DNA of 64,000 nt from Paenibacillus piri (lineage in GTDB: Bacteria > Bacillota > Bacilli > Paenibacillales > NBRC-103111): positions 1 to 64,000 of the forward strand of contig NZ_SMRT01000025.1 in assembly GCF_004354045.1 (NCBI RefSeq), given 5' to 3'. Within the stretch, counting starts at the first letter, position 1. Each line of letters starts with the position of its first letter. This document shows positions 32,785 through 40,522 of the stretch, one piece after another. Position numbers and translations under genes: made by a program. The notes beneath the pieces were generated by a model. That model was not told the origin of the DNA, did not search any database, and saw only the letters and a list, made by a program, of their open reading frames with translations.

Positions 32785-32950
32785 ATTTAGCCGTTACTAC
32801 CAACCAACTCGTTTTGCTGGATGATAGTAGCAAGTTCAAACGTAAATCATTAGTCCGGCTGATGAAAATGGAGGCTGTCTCAACGTTTGTAACGGACTGC
32901 TAGCTGCCCGAGGAAGAGCTGCAAGAAATGGAAGCAAGCGGTTACAGGTC
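32785..32950 (+). pseudogene. C-terminal remnant of a DeoR-family regulator
   Basis: The frame reads TNQLVLLDDSSKFKRKSLVR and VSTFVTD, then a stop, then LPEEELQEMEASG. This is the last beta strand and helix of a DeoRC domain (compare KVVLAADHSKFGKAH in the intact DeoR gene at 26107). Only about 50 codons are left. Confidence 0.6.
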
Positions 32951-32986
32951 GTTGTCGTCAACTCGTGCATACATGAAACCACTTTG

Positions 32987-33019
32987 CCCTCCACCTTGTC
33001 TTACCTGCAAGGTGGAGGG
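32987..33019 (+). terminator. strong rho-independent terminator
   Basis: A perfect 12-bp stem ccctccaccttg / caaggtggaggg with a 9-nt loop, followed by TACTTGTCTTTT. It is well placed to end transcription of the importer and phosphatase operon. Confidence 0.85.
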
Positions 33020-33258
33020 TACTTGTCTTTTCAAAATGAATTTGTCTCCAAAATAAAATATTTGTTTATGTTTGTAAATAATGATCGAAGATATATCGAT
33101 AAATATTGCCGCCCGAACTTCCTCGATGAACTGCTAAGTTTGAAGAGCTTTTAGCCTATTTTAAGGTTTTTGCTAAACAAATTCCACACGTACACGCGGT
33201 TGAGATTGAAAAGATCAGCACTTGACGTTTGACTAAGTTAGAGGATAGGAGTGTTACG

Positions 33259-34161
33259 ATGATCACATTATGTTCTGACAGACTGCGCATTGAATTGCCG
33301 GAGCCCGGCGAAGCGCCCAATACCAGCACTCGGTTCGACCGTGCCGGTTTCATTTCTGAAGTCGTCTTGGACGGGATGGTACGCTTTTGTGCCAGTGAAC
33401 CGCAGAACCTGCCGCATCCATCTTCCAGTGGTCGAGGCCTGTGTAACGAATACCGCTTCAATATCTGCGAGGATGTGAAGATCGGGGAGTATTTTCCGAA
33501 ATTCGGCATTGGCCTGTTCCGAAAGGAAGAAGAAGGGCCTTACATTTTCCATAAAAAATATAAGGATATCATCCCTTTTGAGATCAGTTTAGAGCAACAT
33601 GCCGACAGGGTGATTTTTGTAACGGAACCGATGCCGTGTCAGAAATATGCCCTCCGTACCACCAAGACCATATCTTTAGCCGGTAATTCACTGACCATGA
33701 CAGTGAAGGCCGAGAATGTGGGGGATAAGGAGATGGCATTGGAGGAGTTCTGTCATAATTTTATCAGCATAGACGGAATGGCCATCGGCTCTGACTATCA
33801 GTTGGAACTCCCCCAGTGCCCGGATTTGGGCTATGAGCGTCTCAACAATCGCAGCGGCCGTCCTGGCAGCATGCGCGGCAACGGCAAGGGCATTACTTTC
33901 TGCGAATTCAGTGCCATCGACACGGATTATTCTATTGAACCTAATGATATGGAGGATACTGTACCATTCACTTGGAAAATGATTCACAAGGGCGCACGGG
34001 CATTCGTTGAATGCGAGGACAGGTTCAAACCCTCCAAGATCGCCATTTGGGCGGTAGATCATATGTTATGTCCCGAAATCATCCACGGGTTTCACTTGAT
34101 GCCTTATGAATCTAACGAATGGACCCGTGTATGGAAGTTTGATACTTGGATCAATAAGTAA
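33259..34161 (+). CDS. galactose-mutarotase-like beta-sandwich protein
   Basis: A 300-residue protein that resembles the aldose-1-epimerase (galactose mutarotase) superfamily. It has MITLCSDRLRIELPEPGEAP, the substrate-side GRGLCNEYRFNIC, and the conserved EEFCHNFISIDGMAIGSDY near the catalytic His region. The usual second catalytic His/Glu set cannot be mapped with confidence. The ATG at 33259 behind aggataggag was chosen over an upstream frame start. Its 3' end touches the truncated IS21 element, and the tail of istB runs antisense into it. Confidence 0.72.
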   Translation: MITLCSDRLRIELPEPGEAPNTSTRFDRAGFISEVVLDGMVRFCASEPQNLPHPSSSGRGLCNEYRFNICEDVKIGEYFPKFGIGLFRKEEEGPYIFHKKYKDIIPFEISLEQHADRVIFVTEPMPCQKYALRTTKTISLAGNSLTMTVKAENVGDKEMALEEFCHNFISIDGMAIGSDYQLELPQCPDLGYERLNNRSGRPGSMRGNGKGITFCEFSAIDTDYSIEPNDMEDTVPFTWKMIHKGARAFVECEDRFKPSKIAIWAVDHMLCPEIIHGFHLMPYESNEWTRVWKFDTWINK

Positions 34162-34935
34162 TCTATTTTCGTCGGAGTCCGGCCGGAAAAAGCCGGCTTT
34201 TTTCTTTTCCTTGATCCGGTAGCTCTCTCCCTTAATGTTGACGGTGCTAGAGTGGTGGAGCAGCCGATCCAGAATGGCAGTCGCCAGCACGGAATCGCCG
34301 AAGATCTCTCCCCAGGCCCCGTAGGACTTGTTGGAAGTCAGGATGATGGAGCCCGTCTCGTAGCGTTCCGCTACGATCTGAAAGAAGAAATGAGCGGCTG
34401 TGTCATCCATCCGGCGGTAGCCGATCTCGTCGATGATGAGCAGGTTGGGCTTGGTTAGTGCCTTCATCCGCTGGGCGACGGTATTGCTGTGCTGCGCCTG
34501 CTGCAATGTCTGAACCAGATCATGCGCCGTCGTAAAATAGACGGTATACCGCCGCTTGATCGCCTCCAGTGCCAGTGCAACAGCCAAGTGGGTTTTACCT
34601 ACGCCGGGCGGGCCGAGCAGAATGAGATTTTCCTGATGCTCTACAAAGCGAAGCATCGCCAAATCCCGAATCCGACGCTCATCAATCGAGGGCTGAAAGG
34701 AAAAGTCGAACTGCTCCAACGTCTTGTGGTAGGGTAGGCGGGCCATGCGCGTTTTCATCCGAATAAATCGCTCGTGACGGGCGACGAGTTCTTCTTGCAG
34801 CAACTTGTCCAGAAATTCTAGGTACGAGTGGTTATGCTTGGCCGCTTCCTCTGCGTGCGTATGCAGAATGTCCGGGATACGGCTCCAGCCGAACTGTTCA
34901 AAGGCGTCCTTCAGACGTTCTTGCATCACGACCAT
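34066..34935 (-). CDS. istB: IS21-family helper ATPase IstB with a run-on C-terminus
   Basis: An AAA+ ATPase that assists the IS21 transposase. Walker A is ILLGPPGVGKTHLAVALALE, Walker B is LLIIDEIGYRRM, and sensor-1 is SIILTSNKSYGAWGEIFGD. The normal family end is near ESYRIKEKKKAGFF (about residue 250). The last 35-40 residues are read from the opposite strand of the mutarotase-like gene because the native stop and the IS end are missing. It starts 10 bp inside the end of istA behind ggaggaggtgg, the usual coupling. Confidence 0.88.
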   Translation of the reverse strand: MVVMQERLKDAFEQFGWSRIPDILHTHAEEAAKHNHSYLEFLDKLLQEELVARHERFIRMKTRMARLPYHKTLEQFDFSFQPSIDERRIRDLAMLRFVEHQENLILLGPPGVGKTHLAVALALEAIKRRYTVYFTTAHDLVQTLQQAQHSNTVAQRMKALTKPNLLIIDEIGYRRMDDTAAHFFFQIVAERYETGSIILTSNKSYGAWGEIFGDSVLATAILDRLLHHSSTVNIKGESYRIKEKKKAGFFRPDSDENRLLIDPSIKLPYTGPFVRFIRHQVKPVDDFGT

Positions 34936-36248
34936 GACGGGACCACCTCCTCCAGCAATTGTTCATAGACCGAGAGCTCCCGCTGCGCGACCGCCGGGGC
35001 CTCCTGCGGCACCAGTCGGGGCGAAGGCACAGAGACGGGCTTGCCGCTGGCAGAGCGAACCCCCTCCAGATGCTGACGGTTCATCACGACCTGATGACGA
35101 CCTGCCGCCTTCCCGTGTTCGGCGATACACATGCTGCCGGCATAAATCCGGAGATGGCCGTTCCGCTCATCCTGCACGTGCACCGTCTGCCCGACATAGC
35201 GCCACGGCACCGAATACCGGTTGGCTTCGTAAGAGACGAGCGTGTCGGCTGATACCTTCCGGGGATGCCGTTCTGCCTCCTCGAATGGAATGAGATTGAA
35301 TCGATGGAGCTTCTCCTGTAGCAGGCGCTGTGTCGGCATTTCATGTGTGGTACCGTGGATGCGGCTGTTGGCCACCGTATCCATCCAGTGACGCGCTTGT
35401 CGATTGAGATCGGCCAATCCCGTGAAGGTGCGAATGCGTGGCCAGAAGTTTTTCCGGACGTAGCCGACGCCGTTTTCGACCTTCCCTTTGGTCCGGGCGC
35501 GGTAGGGCGCACAGCGCCGGAGCAGAAAGCCGTGGTGCGCTGCAAAACGGGCGAAGCGTTCGTTCCAAACCGGATGGCCTTGCTCGTCCTGACCTTGCAC
35601 GACCGTTTTCATGTTGTCGTAGAGGATCGTTTCCGGACGGCCGCCGAAATATTGCATAGCGCGAAGGTGGCAGCCGATGAGGGTATCCAGACGCTCGTCT
35701 TCAGTGAACTCCACATACATGGCGCGGGAGTACCCCAAGACCATCACAAAGGCATACAGCCGTTTGACGCCGCCGTGCCAGTCCGCTTTAAAATGGCCCC
35801 AGTCGACCTGCGCCTGCTTACCCGGAGGTGTCTCGTATCGCTCAGTCGCCTTGCTGAGTACCGCCGGACGGTAAGGTTCCATGAAGGCTCGCAGCAGCCG
35901 GATCTGTCCACTGTAGCCATTGGCTTTAATCTCGTCATGGAGGATCACGGCGTTCAGGCAGCCTTCCTCCATCCGACTAAGCACGTAGGCTTTGTACGGT
36001 TCCAGAATACTCGGCTCGCGCTTGCGTCGCTCATAGGCCTTCGGCCCGTCCTCCTGCAGCCATTTGCGTATGGTTTTTCGATCGCGGCCGAGCTCGTCGG
36101 CGATTTGCGTCGTACTCATGCCTTGCTGCTTCATATGTTTCAGCACGTAAAATTCCCCATTTCTGATCATATTCGCTCTCTCCCCCAATGGGGAGATTGT
36201 CTGCCGATTATGGGGAATTTTCAAGTGCCGTTATTGGGGATTTTACCA
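34170..36248 (-). mobile_element. IS21-family element lacking its istB-side end
   Basis: The istA-side end is visible at about 36190-36248. On the minus strand TGGTAAAATCCCCAATAACG is followed by ACTTGAAAATTCCCCATAAT, the internal multiple repeats typical of IS21. The corresponding inverted end should lie after istB near 34170, but only mutarotase-gene sequence is found there, so the right end was deleted. It has landed in an IS3 element whose remnant starts at 36250. Confidence 0.75.
34926..36170 (-). CDS. istA: IS21-family transposase IstA
   Basis: A 414-residue DDE transposase. The N-terminal helix-turn-helix is GMSTTQIADELGRDRKTIRK. The catalytic residues appear as Asp in KQAQVDWGHF, Asp in ETILYDNMKTVV and Glu in RTKGKVENGVGYV. 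The C-terminus includes VSYEANRYSVPWRYVGQTVH, typical of the family. The ATG at 36170 has gggagagagcg upstream; the longer frame has no such site. The gene appears intact, although the element has lost one end and should be immobile. Confidence 0.92.
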   Translation of the reverse strand: MIRNGEFYVLKHMKQQGMSTTQIADELGRDRKTIRKWLQEDGPKAYERRKREPSILEPYKAYVLSRMEEGCLNAVILHDEIKANGYSGQIRLLRAFMEPYRPAVLSKATERYETPPGKQAQVDWGHFKADWHGGVKRLYAFVMVLGYSRAMYVEFTEDERLDTLIGCHLRAMQYFGGRPETILYDNMKTVVQGQDEQGHPVWNERFARFAAHHGFLLRRCAPYRARTKGKVENGVGYVRKNFWPRIRTFTGLADLNRQARHWMDTVANSRIHGTTHEMPTQRLLQEKLHRFNLIPFEEAERHPRKVSADTLVSYEANRYSVPWRYVGQTVHVQDERNGHLRIYAGSMCIAEHGKAAGRHQVVMNRQHLEGVRSASGKPVSVPSPRLVPQEAPAVAQRELSVYEQLLEEVVPSWS

Positions 36249-36249
36249 C

Positions 36250-36835
36250 TGCTATTCACAGGAAGTCGGGAATGCCGCACAAGTAGCGCGTCGCCATAAC
36301 ATAAATCCAAAGATGCTGTACCGTTGGATGGACCAAGTGGAGCATACGGATTGGAAAATAACCGATTCCTCAGCCAAAGCGGTCAGCGCCTATGTCCCGT
36401 CACCCCAAGAGCGAGCACTTGAAGGCGAGAACAAGCAACTGAAGGAGCTCTTAGGTGAGAAGGATTTGGAGATTGCAGTCCTGCGTGATTTGCTAAAAAA
36501 GCAGAACCCAGCTTATCGGTCAAAATCGAAATAGCCGACAAATGGATCAAGCTGGGGTATGCAATGAGCCGCATTCTGCGGATCGTCGGTGTCAGCGAAC
36601 AGACGTATTACCACGTAAGAAACAGCTGAATAACCCAGCCGCTGTAAAGCGTAAGGGCGGTCGTCTGGTGCCTGGCTTCTCGATGACCAAGAAAGGCGTA
36701 CCGATCATTGACGGTCAAATCCAGGAATGGCTCTGTGAGCTCGTGAACGAAGAAACGGACGTGTCGGTACAGAGTACCAATACAGGCTTGCCATCGGTCT
36801 ATCCAGTACCTTAAGAAAAAACAGTGAATTTACCT
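36250..36835 (+). mobile_element. IS3-family remnant (OrfA C-terminus and OrfB N-terminus)
   Basis: The OrfA part reads QEVGNAAQVARRHNINPKML and the leucine-zipper ENKQLKELLGEKDLEIAVLR, stopping at 36534. OrfB overlaps in another frame with IADKWIKLGYAMSRILRIVG and VSEQTYYH, then has a stop and frameshift before GRLVPGFSMTKKGVPIIDGQ, ending near 36815. The 5' end of OrfA is replaced by the IS21 end, so IS21 probably inserted first and deletions followed. Confidence 0.78.
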
Positions 36836-36890
36836 CTAACCTAAAAACTATCATTTACATAAAAAAGATAATAATTATAATGGAAATTTG

Positions 36891-37004
36891 ATGAACATTC
36901 CTGTCACTTTAAAGGCAGGAACCTATACAATAGGTATTATCGCTATGTTTAATGATGGGGAGGAACAGAACATCGGGACTGAACTAAAGATAACCGTGGA
37001 ATAA
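36891..37004 (+). pseudogene. 37-codon C-terminal fragment of an exported-type beta protein
   Basis: The frame reads MNIPVTLKAGTYTIGIIAMF and ends GTELKITVE. The pattern 'aGtYtigiiamfnDGeeqn' looks like the last strands of an immunoglobulin-like or DUF-type extracellular domain. The rest of the gene is absent. Confidence 0.35.
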
Positions 37005-37081
37005 TTTGGGACAACTGTATACTTTGTAGATTGAGGTAAATAAACGATATGAGTGATACGCGCTTGAGCTTAGTGACTAAT

Positions 37082-37105
37082 GCCCCTAGGAATAGGGGCT
37101 TTTTC
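37082..37105 (+). terminator. rho-independent terminator
   Basis: The stem gcccctagg... / ...aggggc closes a short loop and is followed by TTTTTCT. Confidence 0.7.
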
Positions 37106-37348
37106 TCGTTAAAGTAAACAAAATGGACCCCTATCATGAAAGTGGACACTCGCTGATAGTAACTAGCTGATTTGTTGGTAGTATGCATTTCAAAAAGTAC
37201 CGGAGACGCGCACCCTAGTAGAAAGCTCCTGAAATAACGTTCTTGACGTACTGAGTATACCACATTTCACTGGAATATAGTTACTTAATTAAGGGGCGTT
37301 GTACTAAAAGGTTAACGGTTCAGGTCCTTAAAAATCCGGAGCTACGCC

Positions 37349-37819
37349 TTATTCTTCAAAATAGGTTCTATCAATCTGAAATAACTCAATGGTCCTCGGT
37401 GTAAGATCTTTTTCCGTTTTAACTGTTCTTACAACGTCCTTTATCCCTCGATCTGACTTAGCTGAAATCATAAAGTCAGTTGTAGTATAAACGGGTTCCT
37501 GATCGAGATGGGCATGTTTAATACCTAACTGTTCTGCAATTTCAATGGTTCTTTCAATCGGTGTGAGAGGATATTGCTCTCTAATGTCGACGACTTGATC
37601 GGACCAAGTAAGAACCATAAGGTACTTATATTCAACTTTTGACATCGTGTGGTGAATCCTTTTTGTCTTCCATCCTAGTTCTCTAATAAGGTAGCCATCG
37701 GACGGTGCCTTATTATCACTTGCTTGAATGAAGGGTTTGTACTCGATGCCATACCCTTGGCCTCGTCCGTCTTTTAGCCGGTTCTCCTGAGTTTTTCTAA
37801 TTACAGAACCTTTTCCCAT
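37349..37819 (-). CDS. tnsA: truncated TnsA-type endonuclease of a Tn7-like transposon
   Basis: A 156-residue N-terminal portion of TnsA, the restriction-like endonuclease that cuts the 5' ends of Tn7. It shows the family opening GRGQGYGIEYKPFIQASDNK, the catalytic Glu in MSKVEYKYLMVLTWSD, Asp in YTTTDFMI and Lys in VVRTVK. Full TnsA proteins are about 270 residues; here the frame stops just after RTIELFQIDRTYFEE, so the C-terminal helical domain is gone. The ATG at 37819 with ggaggcgatt was chosen. It points away from glmS, exactly as tnsA lies at the end of Tn7 nearest glmS. Confidence 0.82.
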   Translation of the reverse strand: MGKGSVIRKTQENRLKDGRGQGYGIEYKPFIQASDNKAPSDGYLIRELGWKTKRIHHTMSKVEYKYLMVLTWSDQVVDIREQYPLTPIERTIEIAEQLGIKHAHLDQEPVYTTTDFMISAKSDRGIKDVVRTVKTEKDLTPRTIELFQIDRTYFEE

Positions 37820-37836
37820 AATCGCCTCCAAAAAAT

Positions 37837-37860
37837 AAGCGCCCACCAAAGGTGAGCGCA
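37837..37860 (-). terminator. hairpin between the transposon end and tnsA
   Basis: On the minus strand gcgctcacctttggtgggcgc is followed by TTATTTTTT, 12-20 bp before the tnsA ribosome site. It would stop transcripts coming from glmS before tnsA. Confidence 0.55.
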
Positions 37861-37920
37861 CTTATCAACGTAGATACTTATTTGGTTATTCTTAGTTTAG
37901 CCATTTATTGGAGGATTATT

Positions 37921-38021
37921 CAAAGTAACTTCTTAATTTATTATGCAAATTCAAATTTTTATTTGTTACTTCTAAATTTTATTGTCTACTTCAAAACTTA
38001 TTTGTTAATTAATAATTTCCA
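37921..38021 (-). repeat. TnsB-type site array at the glmS-proximal transposon end
   Basis: On the minus strand, units of about 20 bp follow each other: aacaaataagttttgaagta, gacaataaaatttagaagta, acaaataaaaatttgaattt and cataataaattaagaagtta. This is the contiguous-site layout of a Tn7 end. It starts 17-30 bp after the glmS stop codon, at the position of attTn7. The exact terminal base could not be fixed because no clear TGT terminus is seen. Confidence 0.68.
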
Positions 38022-38038
38022 AAAATTCTTACTTATAC

Positions 38039-39868
38039 CTACTCCACCGTCACGCTCTTCGCCAAATTCCGCGGCTTATCGACGTCATTGCCGCGCGCCA
38101 GCGAAGCGTAGTAAGCAAGCAGCTGCAGCGGCACGACCGACAGCGCAGGGCTGAGCAGAGGCAACGTATGCGGGATGGAGAACACTTGGTCGACGGCCTT
38201 GACCAGTTCGGTCTCGCCCTCGGCATGCAGGCCGAACACATGGGCGCCGCGCGCCTTCACTTCCTTAATATTGCTGACGGTTTTCTCCAGCAATTCTTCC
38301 TGCGTGGCTAACGCGATGACCGGAATGCCGTCCTCGATCAGCGCCAAAGTACCGTGCTTCAGCTCACCGGCCGCGTAAGCCTCGGAGTGAATGTAAGAAA
38401 TCTCCTTCAGCTTCAGCGAGCCTTCCAGCGCTACCGCGTAATCCAAACCGCGTCCGATGAAGAACAGGTTTTCATGCGAGGCCACTTGCTCCGCCCAATC
38501 CTTGAACGTTTCCGCCTGCCCCAGAATACGTTCCACTTTGTCCGGCAGCTGCTTCAGCTCGGCAACAACGCCTGCAATATAGCCCGCTTCCTGAGTGCCC
38601 AATGTTTGAGCCAAGTACAGTCCGAACAAATAAAAGGCAATCAACTGCGACGTATAAGCTTTGGTCGAAGCGACTGCGATTTCCGGTCCGGCCCATGTGA
38701 CGATAACATCATCCGCTTCGCGCGCGACCGAGCTGCCGACAACGTTCGTAATCGCTACGACGCGGGCTCCGCACCGCTTCGCTTCACGCAGCGCCGCCAG
38801 CGTATCCGCCGTTTCTCCGGATTGGCTCACCACAACAACGAGCGTGTTCGGCGTAATGATCGGCGAGCGATAACGATACTCGGACGCAACATCCACTTCC
38901 ACCGGAATACGCGCCAGCTTCTCGATGATGTTTTTCCCGACGAGTCCGGCGTGATAAGCCGTGCCGCAAGCTACGATGTGCACGTTGCGAATCGACCCAA
39001 TTTGCTCCTCGGTCATTTTAATTTCGTCCAAGACAACCTTGCTTCCAGAAGCGTCAATACGGCTGCCCATCGTGTCACGGTAAGCTTTCGGCTGCTCATG
39101 AATTTCTTTCATCATAAAATGATCGAATCCAGCTTTTTCCGCGGTTACAATATCCCAATCGACATAAAATAATTCCCGGGAAATAAAATTTCCCTCCAAT
39201 GTCATTAATTCGACACCGTCTTTTGTCAAAACCGCCATTTCACCGTCATTCAAAATGTAAACGTTCCGCGTATAATCCAAAATAGCCGGGATATCCGACC
39301 CGATGAAGTTTTCGCCTTCGCCCACACCGATAATCAACGGGCTGGACAAACGTACCGCAACCAGCTTTTCAGGCTCATATTCGGTCAATACGCCAAGCGC
39401 GAACGCGCCGGTCATCCGGGTGACGGCCTTTTGCACCGCTTTGACGATATCTCCCTCGTACAAGCTGGCGATCAAGTGCGAAATAACCTCCGTATCGGTT
39501 TCCGACACGAATATATGGCCGTTCGCCGTCAATTCTTCCTTCAATGCCACGTAATTTTCAATAATGCCGTTATGCACGACGGAAAATTTTTGCGAATTGT
39601 CCGTATGCGGATGGGAATTCACATCCGACGGCTTGCCATGGGTTGCCCAACGGGTATGCCCGATGCCGATAAAACCGTCCAACGGCGTTTCGCCAAGCTT
39701 CGACTCCAGGTTGGCCAGTCTGCCCTTGGACTTTTTAATTTGCAAGCCTTCGTTTGTAAAAACAGCGACGCCCGCGGAATCATAACCGCGATATTCAAGC
39801 TTTTTCAAGCCTTCGATTAATATATTTTGAGAATTGCGTTTACCTACGTATCCAACGATACCGCACAT
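38039..39868 (-). CDS. glmS: glutamine-fructose-6-phosphate aminotransferase
   Basis: The first enzyme of the UDP-GlcNAc route makes glucosamine 6-phosphate from fructose 6-phosphate and glutamine. The 609-residue protein has the N-terminal nucleophile Cys (MCGIVGYVG), the glutaminase motifs GYDSAGVA and GHTRWATHGKPS, and two SIS domains (VACGTAYHAGLVGKN, VVSQSGETADTLAALREAKR; GRGLDYAVALEGSLKLKEIS). It ends in the conserved DKPRNLAKSVTVE. Its leader contains a glmS ribozyme, so expression should fall when glucosamine 6-phosphate is high. The 3' end is the target of Tn7-type insertion, and a TnsA remnant follows. Confidence 0.98.
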   Translation of the reverse strand: MCGIVGYVGKRNSQNILIEGLKKLEYRGYDSAGVAVFTNEGLQIKKSKGRLANLESKLGETPLDGFIGIGHTRWATHGKPSDVNSHPHTDNSQKFSVVHNGIIENYVALKEELTANGHIFVSETDTEVISHLIASLYEGDIVKAVQKAVTRMTGAFALGVLTEYEPEKLVAVRLSSPLIIGVGEGENFIGSDIPAILDYTRNVYILNDGEMAVLTKDGVELMTLEGNFISRELFYVDWDIVTAEKAGFDHFMMKEIHEQPKAYRDTMGSRIDASGSKVVLDEIKMTEEQIGSIRNVHIVACGTAYHAGLVGKNIIEKLARIPVEVDVASEYRYRSPIITPNTLVVVVSQSGETADTLAALREAKRCGARVVAITNVVGSSVAREADDVIVTWAGPEIAVASTKAYTSQLIAFYLFGLYLAQTLGTQEAGYIAGVVAELKQLPDKVERILGQAETFKDWAEQVASHENLFFIGRGLDYAVALEGSLKLKEISYIHSEAYAAGELKHGTLALIEDGIPVIALATQEELLEKTVSNIKEVKARGAHVFGLHAEGETELVKAVDQVFSIPHTLPLLSPALSVVPLQLLAYYASLARGNDVDKPRNLAKSVTVE

Positions 39869-39887
39869 AAGGGATAGAACCTCCTGA

Positions 39888-39935
39888 TTTTAGAAGTCCG
39901 AATGAATAAAGGCCGGATGCACAGGAGGATCGTTC
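39888..39935 (-). promoter_or_regulatory. leader motif shared by glmS and glmM (glmS copy)
   Basis: On the minus strand this reads GATCCTCCTGTGCATCCGGCC, then TTTATTCATTCGGACTTCTA, and it ends 20 bp before the glmS start. The matching copy at 41904-41950 has the same order of GATCC-CCTG-GC, GGCC-TTATTCA and GGACTTCTA-AA. The shared strings could be an RNA element or protein site that couples the two genes. Confidence 0.5.
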
Positions 39936-40099
39936 AAATCCAAACGCTATTGTCCCCTAGTTTCCTGGATGTTACCCGCTCTGGCGGTTGAAATAGGGAG
40001 ACTAAGGCGAGCGCTGGCGCTTCTCCAGAACGATTCCGCCCTCTCCGCTTCTTATCCACGGGACTGTTTTAGAAAAACCTATGATTTCGATCATGTTGG

Positions 40100-40291
40100 A
40101 CTCTTGTTCATCCGGTCGCCCGGATGGTTTGCTTTCCAACTTAACGGTAGTTACCGGCTACCGGAAGGTCCCCGCCGAATGTTTCGAACACCTTCACCTC
40201 GTCAACTTGCAAGCAGCTGTCGAATGCAAATCTACATTATCTCCACACTGGAGCGCAAATCCGTCCGACACTCTCGCAAGCTCTGGCGCTG
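40100..40291 (-). ncRNA. glmS self-cleaving ribozyme/riboswitch
   Basis: On the minus strand the RNA has the invariant start AGCGCCAGAGCTTG, with cleavage expected between A 40290 and G 40289. The core AAGTTGACGAGG (about 40185-40197) is followed by ATTCGGCGGGGACCTTCCGG and a closing hairpin catccgg / ccggatg. These are the conserved P1, P2.1/P2.2 and P3.1 segments of the glmS ribozyme. It binds glucosamine 6-phosphate and cleaves its own mRNA. It lies about 230-420 bp before glmS, separated from it by the leader motif. Confidence 0.95.
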
Positions 40292-40411
40292 TTAATTTAG
40301 GTCAACCTCCGCCCACCTTTCTATTTCGGAATCAAGCATACTAACATCTTATTCATTTTCACACATATGTGCAACCACTAATTTTCAAGCCTGTTTTCAT
40401 AAAAATGTAAT

Positions 40412-40438
40412 GAAGATCCCCCGAATGCCACACATCAG
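40412..40438 (-). terminator. possible terminator after glmM
   Basis: The stem cccctgatg... / ...attcgggg lies about 85 bp after the glmM stop, with a weak downstream T tract. It would let glmS be transcribed from its own promoter upstream of the ribozyme. Confidence 0.5.
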
Positions 40439-40522
40439 GGGACTGAATAAAACCGAACATAACTGCAGCTCGCCATAAATTCCTAAAATACCGCTATGAG
40501 ACTGTCGATATGCGTTTCAAAC

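Larger units (their letters stand above)
32755..33258. other. intergenic region with DeoR remnant and terminator
   Basis: It holds a DeoR C-terminal remnant (32785-32950), a strong terminator (32987-33019) and an AT-rich promoter-like stretch around 33040-33110. Short readable pieces at 33090-33230 (DKYCRPNFLDELLSLKSF in one frame) look like the end of another lost gene, family unknown. Confidence 0.45.
36836..37348. other. junction region downstream of the truncated tnsA
   Basis: It contains a 37-codon fragment (36891-37004), a terminator (37082-37105) and the string aaaatggacccctatcatga with a nearby gtggacac, which resembles an IS3-type terminus. No tnsB or tnsC sequence is recognisable, so the Tn7-like element next to glmS has lost everything beyond the first part of tnsA. 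Confidence 0.5.

Noticed and set aside
35343..36299. Plus-strand reading frame of 318 codons over istA
   Set aside because: Antisense to the transposase with intact DDE motifs; no family features.
37921..38021. Origin-like AT-rich repeats or promoter cluster behind glmS
   Set aside because: The regular 20-bp units plus the adjacent tnsA remnant are better explained by TnsB sites of a transposon end.
39888..39935. T-box or second ribozyme before glmS
   Set aside because: No T-box sequence (no specifier loop, no AGGGUGG-like motif) and too short; kept only as an unclassified shared motif.
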